From: Burkholderia sp. WSM2230
GTDB lineage: Bacteria > Pseudomonadota > Gammaproteobacteria > Burkholderiales > Burkholderiaceae
DNA length: 64,000 bases
Reading direction: 5' to 3'
Assembly (NCBI RefSeq): GCF_000472445.1
Contig: NZ_AXAJ01000022.1
Coordinates: 202-64,201 of the forward strand
Every line of letters begins with the position of its first letter. Position 1 is the stretch's first letter. Below, in pieces: positions 41,810 to 50,191 of this stretch. Under the pieces are notes generated by a model. That model was not told the DNA's origin. It ran no database searches and worked only from the letters and a program-made list of their open reading frames with translations. A program made the translations under genes and the position numbers.

Positions 41810-43369
41810 TCAGGCCGGTTGCCCGACCTTGAACACGGCGACCGCCTCGCGCAACTGCCCGGTCTGCTCGTCCAGCGAACCGGCGGCGGCCGCTGCCTGC
41901 TCGACGAGTGCCGCGTTGCGCTGGGTGACGTCGTCCATCTGGCGAATCGCGAGGTTCACTTCGCCGATGCCGGAGCTTTGCTCCTTCGAGGCCGCCGAAA
42001 TCTCATTCATGATCGCCGTGACGCGGCGCACGGCCTCGACCACTTCGCCGATGGTGCTGCCGGCCCGCCCGGCCAGCGTCGAACCTTCGCCGACCTGCTC
42101 GACGGACTGGTCGATCAGCACTTTGATTTCCTTGGCCGCTGTCGCGCTGCGCTGTGCGAGATTGCGAACTTCGCCCGCGACGACCGCAAAGCCGCGGCCT
42201 TCCTCGCCCGCGCGCGCCGCCTCCACGGCGGCATTGAGCGCAAGAATATTCGTCTGGAACGCAATGCCCTCGATCACGTTGATGATCTCGCCGATTTTGC
42301 GCGAACTCTCTGTAATGCCGGCCATTTTCTCGACGACGTCATTGACCACTTCGCCGCCGCGCGCGGCGATGCTAGAGGCGTCTTTTGCCAGACCGGAAGC
42401 CGTTGCGGCGTTGTCGGCGTTCTGCGTGACGGTCTTGGTCAGTTCGTCCATGCTGGCGGCGGTCTGCTGTAACGAAGCCGCCTGTTCCTCCGTGCGGCTC
42501 GACAGATCTAGGTTGCCGGCGGCGATTTCCCTGGATGCGACGGTGATCGTCTCAGCGGAAGTCTTGATGCGCGCGACTGTGGCTGCGAGTTGATCGCGCA
42601 TTTCGCGCAGCGAGAACAGCAGACTGGCCGTGTCGCCGCGGCGCAGGTCGATAGGCGTCGCAAGGTCGCCACGAGCGATGCGCATCGCGATCTGCGCCGC
42701 CGCGGACGGCTCGCCGCCGATCGAGCGCGACACATTGCGCACCACACGCGACGCGACGAACGACACCAGCACGCCCAGCACCAGCAGCATGCCGCCCGAG
42801 CGCAATAGCGTTTCGTAGAACTGCGCCTGGATGTCGTCCATGTAGGCGCCGGCAATGAAGTCCCAGTTCCATGGCGCGAAGCGCTTCACGTAGCCGATTT
42901 TTTCGCTGGGCTTCGTCTCGCCGGGTTTCGGCCACCAGTAACGCAAATAGCCGGAGCCTGCCGCGGAGCCGCCCGCCGCGGCGATATCGTGGTAGAGCGC
43001 GGTGCCTTTCGCGTCGCGAAAGCCGCTCATGTCCTTGCCGTTGAGCTGCGGGCTCATCGGATGAGCGACCATCACAGAGTCGCCGCGCACGATCGTCACG
43101 TAGCCCGACATGCCGTAACGCTGCGCGGTGACGCGGGCGATGGCCTGCTGCTTGGCTTCGTCGACGGAAAGCTTGCCGGCGTCCGCCTGCTTCGCGTAAT
43201 CCGCAACGATCGATGCCGCCATGTCGGTGACGTCCGCAAGAGCCGAGCGCCGCGCGTCCATCTGCGCGCTACGCGCGTCGAGCGCGTTGACTATGGTTAC
43301 GATCAGCAGTGCTGCCCAGCAAAGCAGCAGCGGTACCCACAACTTCTGTTTCAGTGTCAGACGGTTCAT
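41810..43369 (-). CDS. Methyl-accepting chemotaxis protein with single-Cache sensor
   Basis: 519 residues from ATG 43369 (MNRLTLKQKLWVPLLLCWAA). TM1 is at about 11-31. A periplasmic sCache_2-type sensor (about 35-185) contains RYGMSGYVTIVRGDSVMVAH and LNGKDMSGFRDAKG. TM2 is near 190-210, then HAMP. The cytoplasmic signalling hairpin tip IEGIAFQTNILALNAAVEAA is intact (about 365-385), with methylation helices on either side. It has no C-terminal CheR pentapeptide. It senses a small carboxylate or similar ligand outside the cell; the ligand is unknown. It faces the porin gene convergently. Confidence 0.92.
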   Translation of the reverse strand: MNRLTLKQKLWVPLLLCWAALLIVTIVNALDARSAQMDARRSALADVTDMAASIVADYAKQADAGKLSVDEAKQQAIARVTAQRYGMSGYVTIVRGDSVMVAHPMSPQLNGKDMSGFRDAKGTALYHDIAAAGGSAAGSGYLRYWWPKPGETKPSEKIGYVKRFAPWNWDFIAGAYMDDIQAQFYETLLRSGGMLLVLGVLVSFVASRVVRNVSRSIGGEPSAAAQIAMRIARGDLATPIDLRRGDTASLLFSLREMRDQLAATVARIKTSAETITVASREIAAGNLDLSSRTEEQAASLQQTAASMDELTKTVTQNADNAATASGLAKDASSIAARGGEVVNDVVEKMAGITESSRKIGEIINVIEGIAFQTNILALNAAVEAARAGEEGRGFAVVAGEVRNLAQRSATAAKEIKVLIDQSVEQVGEGSTLAGRAGSTIGEVVEAVRRVTAIMNEISAASKEQSSGIGEVNLAIRQMDDVTQRNAALVEQAAAAAGSLDEQTGQLREAVAVFKVGQPA

Positions 43370-43580
43370 TATCGGATTCGACAGTGCGTTGGATGCGGAA
43401 TGGGATGCGCGGGCGAGGCCGCGCCATAGTTCGCATAACGGCTGTCGAGGCGGATTCTTTATCCGCGTGCCGACAAAACAGGCAGGGGAAAGAGCGGCTG
43501 CGCTTGCAGCGCCCTTCCAGAAAAGCGGCAAAAGTTCATAACGTCGAACTTTGCGCGTTCATGTGCGCCTTATTTGCGCG

Positions 43581-43805
43581 TCAACCGCGCGTGTCGACCC
43601 ACTCGCGTGCCCAGCGTGCGGAATGCTGCAAGGCCTGTTCTTCGTCGGCGAAGTAATCGAGCGAATAGAACTGGTAGAGACCTTCCGCGCGGGCGCTGTC
43701 AGCGCGTTCGAGCAACAGGTTGGACGAGAAAGTACCATCTGGCAAACGATGCGCCGAGGGTTTGACGGCATAGCCGTTGTAATGATGAATATGTTTGTTT
43801 TGCAT
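43581..43805 (-). CDS. Small GYAVKPSA-motif protein of unknown function
   Basis: 74 residues from ATG 43805 (MQNKHIHHYNGYAVKPSAHR). An N-terminal strand pair (YAVKPSAHRLPDGTFSSNLL) is followed by FYSLDYFADEEQALQHSARW, which suggests a compact alpha/beta fold such as small Burkholderia proteins of unknown function. The upstream ribosome site is weak. A decayed relative lies at about 39885-39974. Located between the chemoreceptor and cspA genes without operon partners. Confidence 0.6.
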   Translation of the reverse strand: MQNKHIHHYNGYAVKPSAHRLPDGTFSSNLLLERADSARAEGLYQFYSLDYFADEEQALQHSARWAREWVDTRG

Positions 43806-44097
43806 TTTGTATTTTAATAATGTGCGGGTGCGCGCCGCCGTGCGAAATTTCATTGAGTCGCGCGGACGAGCCGATTCAAAGCCATTGCGAGCCGAATCAG
43901 AACGCAGCCGGAAAGCTAAAAAAGGCGTGGAAGCCGAAAGGGGAATGAGGTGCAACGAGGCGTTTGGCGCTCGGGCGAATTGCGGATACAACTGCAACTC
44001 TGAAGCGATCGCGCGCCAACTGTGGGAGAGGAAACTCCGCGAGGATGTCGCTGCAGCCCGATGTCCGATGCCGGACACCGAGCCCTTCAAACTTTGC

Positions 44098-44301
44098 TTA
44101 GAGCGGCGTGATGTTGGCCGCTTGCAGACCCTTCGGGCCTTGCTTCGTTTCGAAGCTCACCTTCTGATTTTCAGCGAGCGTCTTGAAGCCATTGCCCTTG
44201 ATTTCGGAGAAGTGCGCGAACAGGTCGTCGCCGCCCTTGTCCGGGGTGATGAAGCCAAAGCCTTTGCTGTCGTTGAACCACTTAACGGTACCGGTATCCA
44301 T
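44098..44301 (-). CDS. cspA: Cold-shock protein CspA family
   Basis: 67-residue cold-shock-domain protein. RNP1 is KGFGFITPD and RNP2 is DLFAHFSEI, both intact, giving single-stranded RNA/DNA chaperone activity. CAGGGG precedes the ATG. A very strong hairpin lies about 155-200 bases upstream of the start, where csp genes usually have their structured leader or promoter. Monocistronic. Confidence 0.95.
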   Translation of the reverse strand: MDTGTVKWFNDSKGFGFITPDKGGDDLFAHFSEIKGNGFKTLAENQKVSFETKQGPKGLQAANITPL

Positions 44302-44453
44302 GAAGAACCCCTGAGGAAAGAAATAGAAAATGTGCTCTGTGAAAGAGCCGGAGAAGCGTCAAGGAGGGAGAGGACAACGAATACCGCTGAGGAGCGAGAC
44401 ATTGATGAACAGCAATCGAACTTCTTGAACTTCGGGTGCCACAGTAACCGCTG

Positions 44454-44500
44454 CGGCACACCAGCGTCAACAGTTAACTTGTAACTGTTCTGGTGTGCCG
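44454..44500. promoter_or_regulatory. Long stem-loop upstream of cspA
   Basis: CGGCACACCAG (44454-44464) pairs perfectly with CTGGTGTGCCG (44490-44500). Inside, after a 4-base bulge CGTC, AACAGTTA (44469-44476) pairs with TAACTGTT (44482-44489) around ACTTG. The 19 paired positions make it one of the strongest hairpins of the window. It is 153-199 bases before the cspA start and could be a cold-sensing leader element, an operator or an insulating terminator. Confidence 0.6.
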
Positions 44501-44556
44501 TTCGGGGTTAGTGCCGCTGGGGGTTTGCTATGTGGCCCCGTTTGGGGCTCGCTTGG

Positions 44557-44597
44557 GCCTTGCTTTGGCCTTGCTTTGGCCTTGCTTTGGCCTTGCT
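44557..44597. repeat. Tandem 11-bp repeat (CCTTGCTTTGG)
   Basis: Nearly four consecutive copies of CCTTGCTTTGG, the last diverging to CCTTGCTGTGG. It is noncoding and located just beyond the 3' end of the LysE gene. Slippage-prone; no function assigned. Confidence 0.8.
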
Positions 44598-44688
44598 GTG
44601 GTCTCGCTCTCGTCGCGCTTGCGGCTCGGTCTTTCGTGGACTGAAGCGAGGCCGCTGAGGCCAGGCCGCATGCATAGGCACGAGATCA

Positions 44689-45324
44689 TCAGATCCCCAC
44701 TTTGTGCGCCGTCACGATCAGGCGCAAGCCGAGCGCGGCGACTGCACTCGCGGCGATGCGGTCGATCCACGCTTTCCACTGCAGATAGATTTCGCGCGGA
44801 CGCCGACTTGAAAAGCACAATGCGACGATCGTGTACCAGCCCGCCTCGATGCCGAAGATCGCGGGCGGCAATGCGAAATAGCACCACAGCGGCGGATGCT
44901 GCGGCAAAAGCGCCGCGAAAATGCTGCCGTAGTAAACCGCTGTCTTGGGATTGCTGAGTTGTGTGCTGAGGCCAACCCAGAAAGACTTACGTGGATTAGT
45001 CGAGGCGCTTTGGCCGGCGTCGAATGCAAGCGGTTTGGCGGCGCCGCGCCAGATCTTCGAGGCCAGATAAATAAGGTAGAGTCCGCCGGCCACTTTCAGG
45101 CCGATATAAAGCCATTCGACGGTGGCGAGCAACGTGTACAAGCCGAGCAGGGCAATACCGCTAAAGAACACGCCGCCGATTCCCATGCCGAGCGCCGTGG
45201 CCAGACCGTCGCCGCGCGACAGACCAATTGAATTCCTCGCGACGATGACGAAGCTCGGTCCCGGACTCATTGCGCCTAATAGCAGCGCGACAAGAATGGT
45301 GAGGATGGCGGTTGAGGCTGGCAT
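44689..45324 (-). CDS. LysE/RhtB-family amino acid exporter
   Basis: 211-residue translocator with five to six membrane segments. N-terminal ILVALLLGAMSPGPSFVIVA with GPSF is the family signature, and LSNPKTAVYYGSIFAALLP in the middle is the second conserved motif. RhtB-type proteins export homoserine, threonine or related amino acids and can relieve toxic analogue stress. GGAGACACGACC precedes the ATG. It appears to be a lone gene; substrate unknown. Confidence 0.87.
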   Translation of the reverse strand: MPASTAILTILVALLLGAMSPGPSFVIVARNSIGLSRGDGLATALGMGIGGVFFSGIALLGLYTLLATVEWLYIGLKVAGGLYLIYLASKIWRGAAKPLAFDAGQSASTNPRKSFWVGLSTQLSNPKTAVYYGSIFAALLPQHPPLWCYFALPPAIFGIEAGWYTIVALCFSSRRPREIYLQWKAWIDRIAASAVAALGLRLIVTAHKVGI

Positions 45325-45809
45325 GGTCGTGTCTCCTTGGGCGGTCTGGTGCGGTCCATTGCTGTCTATTGCTGTCTATCGCTTCTGAATAGGCAACGTC
45401 GTTGAAACATAGCATGGGCGCCGGCGTTCTGCGTCCGCTTTATTGAATCGTTTTCGCACACAGGTAGTCATCATGCAATAAGCAATAAGAAGCTCTACGC
45501 AACGCAAGAACGTACACGCTGGCTGCAAGCAGAATTATTTGAATGCTAGAATCGCCTTCCATACGCTGAAGCTGCTTCGGGACACCGGGGCACGAGGTGC
45601 AGTTCGAGCAGTAGCGGCGAATTCCCCAAATCCTGGATTGGCTGTGCATGATTTCCGCATGCGATTTTCTGCGCATCGGGAGATGCGTTGCAAGCTTAAC
45701 TTGCGCGCAATTCATGTCCGTCATTCGTGAATACCGGAAGGCTTCGCATTCTTTTAGCCAGATCTTTTTCTTTCCACCGCGAGCATTATTAGCTGCGACA
45801 CCGGTACTT
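45325..45809. other. Intergenic region before the H-NS-like gene
   Basis: 485 bases between the divergent LysE and H-NS-like genes, AT-rich for this genome, as is common near H-NS-family genes. A TGCTAGAAT-type -10 near 45543 may be a promoter. Two short repeats of TTGCTGTCTA lie at 45358-45379. No gene is supported. Confidence 0.45.
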
Positions 45810-46076
45810 ATGAAAGAGCGAGAAGAACAACAGCGGCTGTTCGACCTCGACGGGAATGCGCGTGAGCGCCTGATCGTATGGATACGCCGGCGCATGGACG
45901 AATACGGCATCACGATCGAAGCGCTCGCCGAGTCGATTGAAGCAGACGCCACCGCTACACGCGCGGTCATTTATCGCGATGCATTCGGTAATACGTGGGA
46001 CGGACATGGCGAGAAACCGGACCGGCTCGCGCGCGCGATTTACGCGGGGCAAAACATCGAGCACTTTCGCTGCTGA
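45810..46076 (+). CDS. Short H-NS-like nucleoid-associated protein
   Basis: 88 residues from ATG 45810 (MKEREEQQRLFDLDGNARER). A short helical N-terminus (about 1-48) replaces the long oligomerisation coiled coil of H-NS. The C-terminus has IYRDAFGNTWDGHGEKPDRL, which matches the H-NS DNA-binding pattern YRD-x-G-x-TW-x-G-x-G-x-x-P-x-x-L. Burkholderia genomes carry several such small paralogues, and some act as modifiers of full-length H-NS. The usual Arg-rich GRG loop is changed to GHGEK, so minor-groove binding may be weaker. Confidence 0.72.
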   Translation: MKEREEQQRLFDLDGNARERLIVWIRRRMDEYGITIEALAESIEADATATRAVIYRDAFGNTWDGHGEKPDRLARAIYAGQNIEHFRC

Positions 46077-46393
46077 GCGCGAGCCGGATTCGTTGCAGCG
46101 CGTGCCGGTTGCCGGCCAACCCGCGTGGACTTCTGCCGTTGATCGTGTGCGCGATCTCCCTCAACATTTCGGCTCGTTGCCGATGGCGCGCTCGCTGCGT
46201 TTTCCTTCTGCACGTGATCTGTATCCGCCACTGGCTGCGTTGCTCATTGCGATAATCGGTGTCCGCTTTTTCAGCGGGCGCGAAAAAAAGCCCGCGCAAG
46301 GCGGGCTCAACTACTCGGAGGTTCGCGATCCAGTCGCTGGACGGATCTCTTTCAGTGTAGATGAAGGCTATATGAAAGTGGGAGAAATCCGCG
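46077..46393. other. Intergenic region between H-NS-like gene and pcaG
   Basis: 317 bases between converging genes. Apart from the minus-strand intrinsic terminator at 46283-46307 I see no feature; frames on the plus strand are shadows without ribosome sites. Confidence 0.45.
46283..46307 (-). terminator. Intrinsic terminator of pcaHG
   Basis: Read on the minus strand: AGCCCGC, loop CTTGC, GCGGGCT, then seven T's (46289 to 46283). It lies about 85 bases beyond the pcaG stop. Confidence 0.9.
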
Positions 46394-46981
46394 TTACAGG
46401 TCGAAAAACACCGTTTCCTTGTCGCCTTGCATATAGATGTCGAAGCGATACACGTTGGCCGTGTCCGGATCGCGGCGTGCAATCAGCGTATCGCGTCGAT
46501 CAGCCGGAACCGCCGCCAATACAGGATCGCGTTCGTTGGCTTGCGCTTCGTCCTCGAAATAGATGCGCGTGAACGTGTGCAGCAGCATGCCCCGCATCGT
46601 GACGATCACGTTCAGATGCGGCGCCTCGTCCGCGCTCACGCGGCCAGGCTTGACCGTCTCCACAATGAAGCGCTTATGCGGGTCCGTGCCCGTGCCGACG
46701 CGCGCAAAGCCGCGAAAACCTGTCTTCAGGATTTCCTCGCGCGATTCCGGATAGTGGCCATTCGCGTCCACTTGCGACACTTCCAGCATGGCATCGCCGA
46801 TCACCTTGCCGTCGCCGTCGAACACTTGGCCGACAATCGCGATGTGTTCGCCGGCCGCCTCACGGTCTGCCAGAACCGGTGTGAAGAGGCTCTTGAAGTC
46901 GAAGTCGTATTGCTGCGGGCACAGGCCGTACGCGAAGTACGGTCCAACCGTCTGCGAGGGCGTTTGCTTGAGAGTGGTCAT
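46394..46981 (-). CDS. pcaG: Protocatechuate 3,4-dioxygenase alpha subunit
   Basis: 195-residue alpha subunit of the intradiol dioxygenase that cleaves protocatechuate to 3-carboxy-cis,cis-muconate. LKQTPSQTVGPYFAYGLCPQ at the N-terminus is the PcaG signature; HLNVIVTMRGMLLHTFTRIY is the beta-sandwich core. It lacks the iron ligands, as alpha subunits do. It starts 3 bases after pcaH. The rest of the beta-ketoadipate pathway is not in the window. Confidence 0.95.
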   Translation of the reverse strand: MTTLKQTPSQTVGPYFAYGLCPQQYDFDFKSLFTPVLADREAAGEHIAIVGQVFDGDGKVIGDAMLEVSQVDANGHYPESREEILKTGFRGFARVGTGTDPHKRFIVETVKPGRVSADEAPHLNVIVTMRGMLLHTFTRIYFEDEAQANERDPVLAAVPADRRDTLIARRDPDTANVYRFDIYMQGDKETVFFDL

Positions 46982-46984
46982 GGC

Positions 46985-47689
46985 TTAGCGCTCCATCGGA
47001 GTTTCATTGCGGCCGCGCAGCACGATGTCGAAGTCGTAGCCGAGCGCGTAGGACTCTTGCGTGGTGTCGAGCGAGAAGTTCGCGATCAGCCGGTCGCGCG
47101 CGTGTTCGGGCGTGCCCTGGAAGATCGGATCGAACGCCAGCAGCGGGTCGCCGGGAAAATACATTTGCGTGACGAGGCGTGAGCCGAAATGCTCGCCGAA
47201 CAGCGAGAAGTGAATGTGATTCGGACGCCACGCGTTCGGGTGATTGCCCCAGGGATACGCGCCAGGCTTGATGGTCAGGAAACGATAGCGCCCTTCGTTA
47301 TCCGTCAGGCAGCGGCCGGCGCCGAGGAAGTTCGGATCGAGCGGCGCGTCGTGCTGATCGACCTTGTGCACGTAGCGGCCGGCGGCATTCGCCTGCCAGA
47401 TTTCGACGAGCGTATTGCGTACCGGGCGGCCGCCTTCGTCGAGCACGCGACCCGTCACGATAATGCGTTCGCCGAGCGGCTCGCCATTACGAACAGCGTT
47501 GCGCGTGAGGTCGTTATCGAGCGCGCCGAGGTCTTCGGTGCCGTAGACGGGCACGCGCTGGTCGCGCAGCTTTTCCTTCAGTGGAATCAGCGGACGGGTT
47601 GGGCCGCGTTTGACCGACGAACCGTAGCCGGGATAGATGTACTCGGGATGCGACGCGAAATCGCGCGCGCTGAGAAAGGAATCGTCCAT
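46985..47689 (-). CDS. pcaH: Protocatechuate 3,4-dioxygenase beta subunit
   Basis: 234-residue catalytic subunit. Fe(III) ligands are visible: Tyr in GRYVHKVDQHDAP, Tyr in GAYPWGNHPNAWRP and the pair of His in PNHIHFSLFG. HPEYIYPGYGSSVKRGPTRP is the typical N-terminus. A good AAGGAGACATCG precedes the ATG. It forms an operon with pcaG and is divergent from pcaQ (107 bases), its LysR activator. Confidence 0.96.
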   Translation of the reverse strand: MDDSFLSARDFASHPEYIYPGYGSSVKRGPTRPLIPLKEKLRDQRVPVYGTEDLGALDNDLTRNAVRNGEPLGERIIVTGRVLDEGGRPVRNTLVEIWQANAAGRYVHKVDQHDAPLDPNFLGAGRCLTDNEGRYRFLTIKPGAYPWGNHPNAWRPNHIHFSLFGEHFGSRLVTQMYFPGDPLLAFDPIFQGTPEHARDRLIANFSLDTTQESYALGYDFDIVLRGRNETPMER

Positions 47690-47783
47690 CGATGTCTCCT
47701 TCGGGGATTGCGGGATACGTCGTTATGGAGTGACTTTATCCAAACTGTCCGGTTATGAAAAATGACGTTTTGGCGTTTTTGAT

Positions 47784-47798
47784 ATAACCTGCCGTTAT
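47784..47798. promoter_or_regulatory. Probable PcaQ binding site
   Basis: ATAAC-CTGCC-GTTAT is a perfect inverted repeat that also reads ATAACC-N4-GTTAT, close to the ATAACC-N4-GGTTAA type described for PcaQ in rhizobia. It overlaps the pcaQ start codon, consistent with autoregulation and activation of divergent pcaHG. A second GGTTAT lies at 47749-47754. Confidence 0.55.
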
Positions 47799-48795
47799 GC
47801 AACGCAGCCTCGCGGACAGCCGCGTCAAATTCCGTCACCTTCAATGCTTTCTGGCCGTGGCCCAATTCGGGAGCGTTCAGCGGGCAGCTGGCAGCCTGTC
47901 GATCACGCAACCTGCCGTCTCGAAGACGGTCGCCGAACTCGAAGCCATTCTCGGCGTGAAACTGTTCGAGCGCGGCCGTCACGGAGCCGTGCCGACGCGC
48001 GAGGGGCAGCTTTTCATGCCGCACGCGAGCGCTTGCGTCAGCGCGTTGCGCCAGGGCGTGGATCTGCTCGCACGCGCGGAAGGCGCGGCCGCGGCCACGC
48101 TCGAAGTCGGAATTCTGCCGACCGTAGCCGGCGCGTTGATGCCGCCCGTTCTCAAGCGTTTTGCGTCGCTCTGGCCGCGCGTGATCGTGCGTCTGGCAAC
48201 GGGCGCGAACCCCGAATTGCTCGAGCGTCTGAAAGCGGGCACGATCGAGTTCGCAGTCGGGCGGCTCGCGGACCCCGAGCGAATGGTCGGGCTCAGCTTC
48301 GAGCAGTTGTTCAGCGAGCCGCTGATCGCCGTCGTGCGCGCGGGGCATCCGCTCGACGCCGCTGCGGGCTTGCCGTCCGCTGCATTGCAGGACTTTCCTG
48401 TGGTGTTGCCGCCGTTCGGCACGCTGATCCGGCAGTCGGCGGACAGCCTGCTGAGCGCGTGGGGCGTGCTGCCGTTGTCGGCGTTCGTCGAGGTGTTGTC
48501 GGTTTCGACGGGGCGCGCGTTGACGCTACAGAACGACGCTGTCTGGTTCGTGCCGCTGAGCGCGGTGGAGTACGAGCTGGCGCACGGCATGTTCGTGCGT
48601 TTGCCTCTGCCGTTTGCGGGCACGGACGAACCGGTCGGGCTGATCCGGCGCTCCGACACGCAGCCTTCCCCAGTGGGACGAGCGTTTATCGACGCCGTGC
48701 GGGAGGTCGCGCAATTGCGGATGGCGGCGAGCGTCGGCAAGCCGGCGAGCAAGGTGGCGCGCAAGCGCGTGCGCCGCGCCGCGCCGGCGAGCTAG
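47797..48795 (+). CDS. pcaQ: LysR-type regulator PcaQ of protocatechuate catabolism
   Basis: 332-residue LysR protein with HTH VKFRHLQCFLAVAQFGSVQR at the start and an effector domain from about 95. It is divergent from pcaHG, as PcaQ is in many proteobacteria, where it activates the genes in response to 3-carboxymuconolactone or related intermediates. The C-terminal Lys/Arg/Ala tail (KPASKVARKRVRRAAPAS) is atypical. Confidence 0.88.
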   Translation: MQRSLADSRVKFRHLQCFLAVAQFGSVQRAAGSLSITQPAVSKTVAELEAILGVKLFERGRHGAVPTREGQLFMPHASACVSALRQGVDLLARAEGAAAATLEVGILPTVAGALMPPVLKRFASLWPRVIVRLATGANPELLERLKAGTIEFAVGRLADPERMVGLSFEQLFSEPLIAVVRAGHPLDAAAGLPSAALQDFPVVLPPFGTLIRQSADSLLSAWGVLPLSAFVEVLSVSTGRALTLQNDAVWFVPLSAVEYELAHGMFVRLPLPFAGTDEPVGLIRRSDTQPSPVGRAFIDAVREVAQLRMAASVGKPASKVARKRVRRAAPAS

Positions 48796-49056
48796 CCGGG
48801 TCACCGCTCGCCCAGCGCAGCAGTTGCAATCGCGAATCCTGACTGTGGTGAACCATCCGGTACAAAATGAAGTTGCGAATCTGGCGCGAGCCGGTGTAAA
48901 AACACGGTGCAAAAGCGGCCGCGAGCCCGCGCGAGGGCGCGTCACATCGCTCCGGCAGTGTCACACTGTGAATGGAGCAGTACGGCTTGCACCGCGATCA
49001 GCAACATGATCAGCAACACGGGAACCAGCGTCGAAAGACAATACAAGGAGATTGCC

Positions 49057-50178
49057 ATGCCCAGCGACTTGCCCACTCCAGAGGCCGCGCTACGCGCCGT
49101 TTCGGCGCCTGAGCACAATCCGCTCGGCACCGCCGGCCTCGAATTCGTGGAGTTCGCCTCGCGCGATCCGCAGGCGCTTGGCGACACGTTTACCCGGCTC
49201 GGCTTCAAGGCGATTGCGCGCCACGTGAGCAAGGACGTCACGCTGTACCGGCAGGGCGAAATGAATTTCCTGATCAATGCGGAGCCCGACTCGTTTGCCG
49301 CGCGTTATGCCGAAGAGTACGGTGCGGGCATTTGCGCGATCGGCATTCGCGTGGCCGATGCGCAGCGCGCTTTCGATCGCGCCATCGAACTCGGAGCGTG
49401 GGCCTTCGAAGGCGAGAGAATCGGCGCCGGCGAGTTGCTGATTCCCGCGATTCAGGGCATTGGCGATTCGCACATCTACTTCGTCGACCGTTGGCGCGGG
49501 CGCGGCGGCCAGCGCGGCGGGCTTGGCGACATCTCCATCTTCGACATCGACTTCCGTCCAATACAGATCGACACTGCGCATGCCGACCTGAGCCACGCGG
49601 GCACTGGCCTTGTCGCGGTGGATCATCTGACGCAAACGGTCGGCGCAGGCCGCATGCAGGAGTGGCTCGACTTCTACCGCGACCTGCTGAATTTCCGCGA
49701 GATTCACGAGCTCCACGCCAACTGGCATGTGTCGGCCGAATCGCGCGTGATGGTGTCGCCGTGCGGCGCGATCCGCATTCCGCTGTATGAAGAGGGCACA
49801 CGCCGGACAGATCTGATGCACGAGTACCTGCCCGATCATCCCGGCGAAGGCGTGCAGCATATTGCACTTGCCACGGACGATATCTTTGCTTGCGTCGAGC
49901 AGTTGCTTGCAAACGGCGTTGAATTCGTCGAGCCGCCGCCGCGCTACTACGAACAGCTCGATGCGCGTTTGCCGGGGCACGGCCTCGACGTTGAGCGGCT
50001 AAAACGCACGCATGTTCTCGTGGATGGCGAGATCGGCGCCGACGGCGTGCCGCAACTCTTTTTCCAGACTTTCGTGCGCCGCCGCGCCGGCGAGATTTTC
50101 TTCGAGATCGTTCAACGCCAGGGTCATCATGGATTCGGCGAAGGCAACCTTAGCGCACTCGCGCAGGCGCGTGCGTAA
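49057..50178 (+). CDS. hppD: 4-hydroxyphenylpyruvate dioxygenase
   Basis: 373 residues from ATG 49057, preceded by AAGGAG. Two vicinal-oxygen-chelate domains. The Fe(II) triad is His in LVAVDHLTQTV, His in EGVQHIALAT and Glu in EIFFEIVQRQ. It converts 4-hydroxyphenylpyruvate to homogentisate in tyrosine catabolism. The C-terminal helix GHHGFGEGNLSALAQARA gates the active site in this family. Homogentisate dioxygenase is not in the window. It faces an XRE-cupin regulator gene convergently (13 bases). Confidence 0.9.
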   Translation: MPSDLPTPEAALRAVSAPEHNPLGTAGLEFVEFASRDPQALGDTFTRLGFKAIARHVSKDVTLYRQGEMNFLINAEPDSFAARYAEEYGAGICAIGIRVADAQRAFDRAIELGAWAFEGERIGAGELLIPAIQGIGDSHIYFVDRWRGRGGQRGGLGDISIFDIDFRPIQIDTAHADLSHAGTGLVAVDHLTQTVGAGRMQEWLDFYRDLLNFREIHELHANWHVSAESRVMVSPCGAIRIPLYEEGTRRTDLMHEYLPDHPGEGVQHIALATDDIFACVEQLLANGVEFVEPPPRYYEQLDARLPGHGLDVERLKRTHVLVDGEIGADGVPQLFFQTFVRRRAGEIFFEIVQRQGHHGFGEGNLSALAQARA

Positions 50179-50191
50179 CCCGGGAATAGCG

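Larger units (their letters stand above)
44302..44688. other. cspA upstream region
   Basis: 387 bases between cspA and the LysE exporter. The first 150 bases should be the cspA 5' untranslated region. Next come a long hairpin (44454-44500) and a tandem 11-bp repeat (44557-44597). No coding sequence is supported. Confidence 0.55.

Noticed and set aside
45353..45382. Short direct repeats of TTGCTGTCTA
   Set aside because: Only two copies in AT-rich upstream DNA; too short to be meaningful alone.
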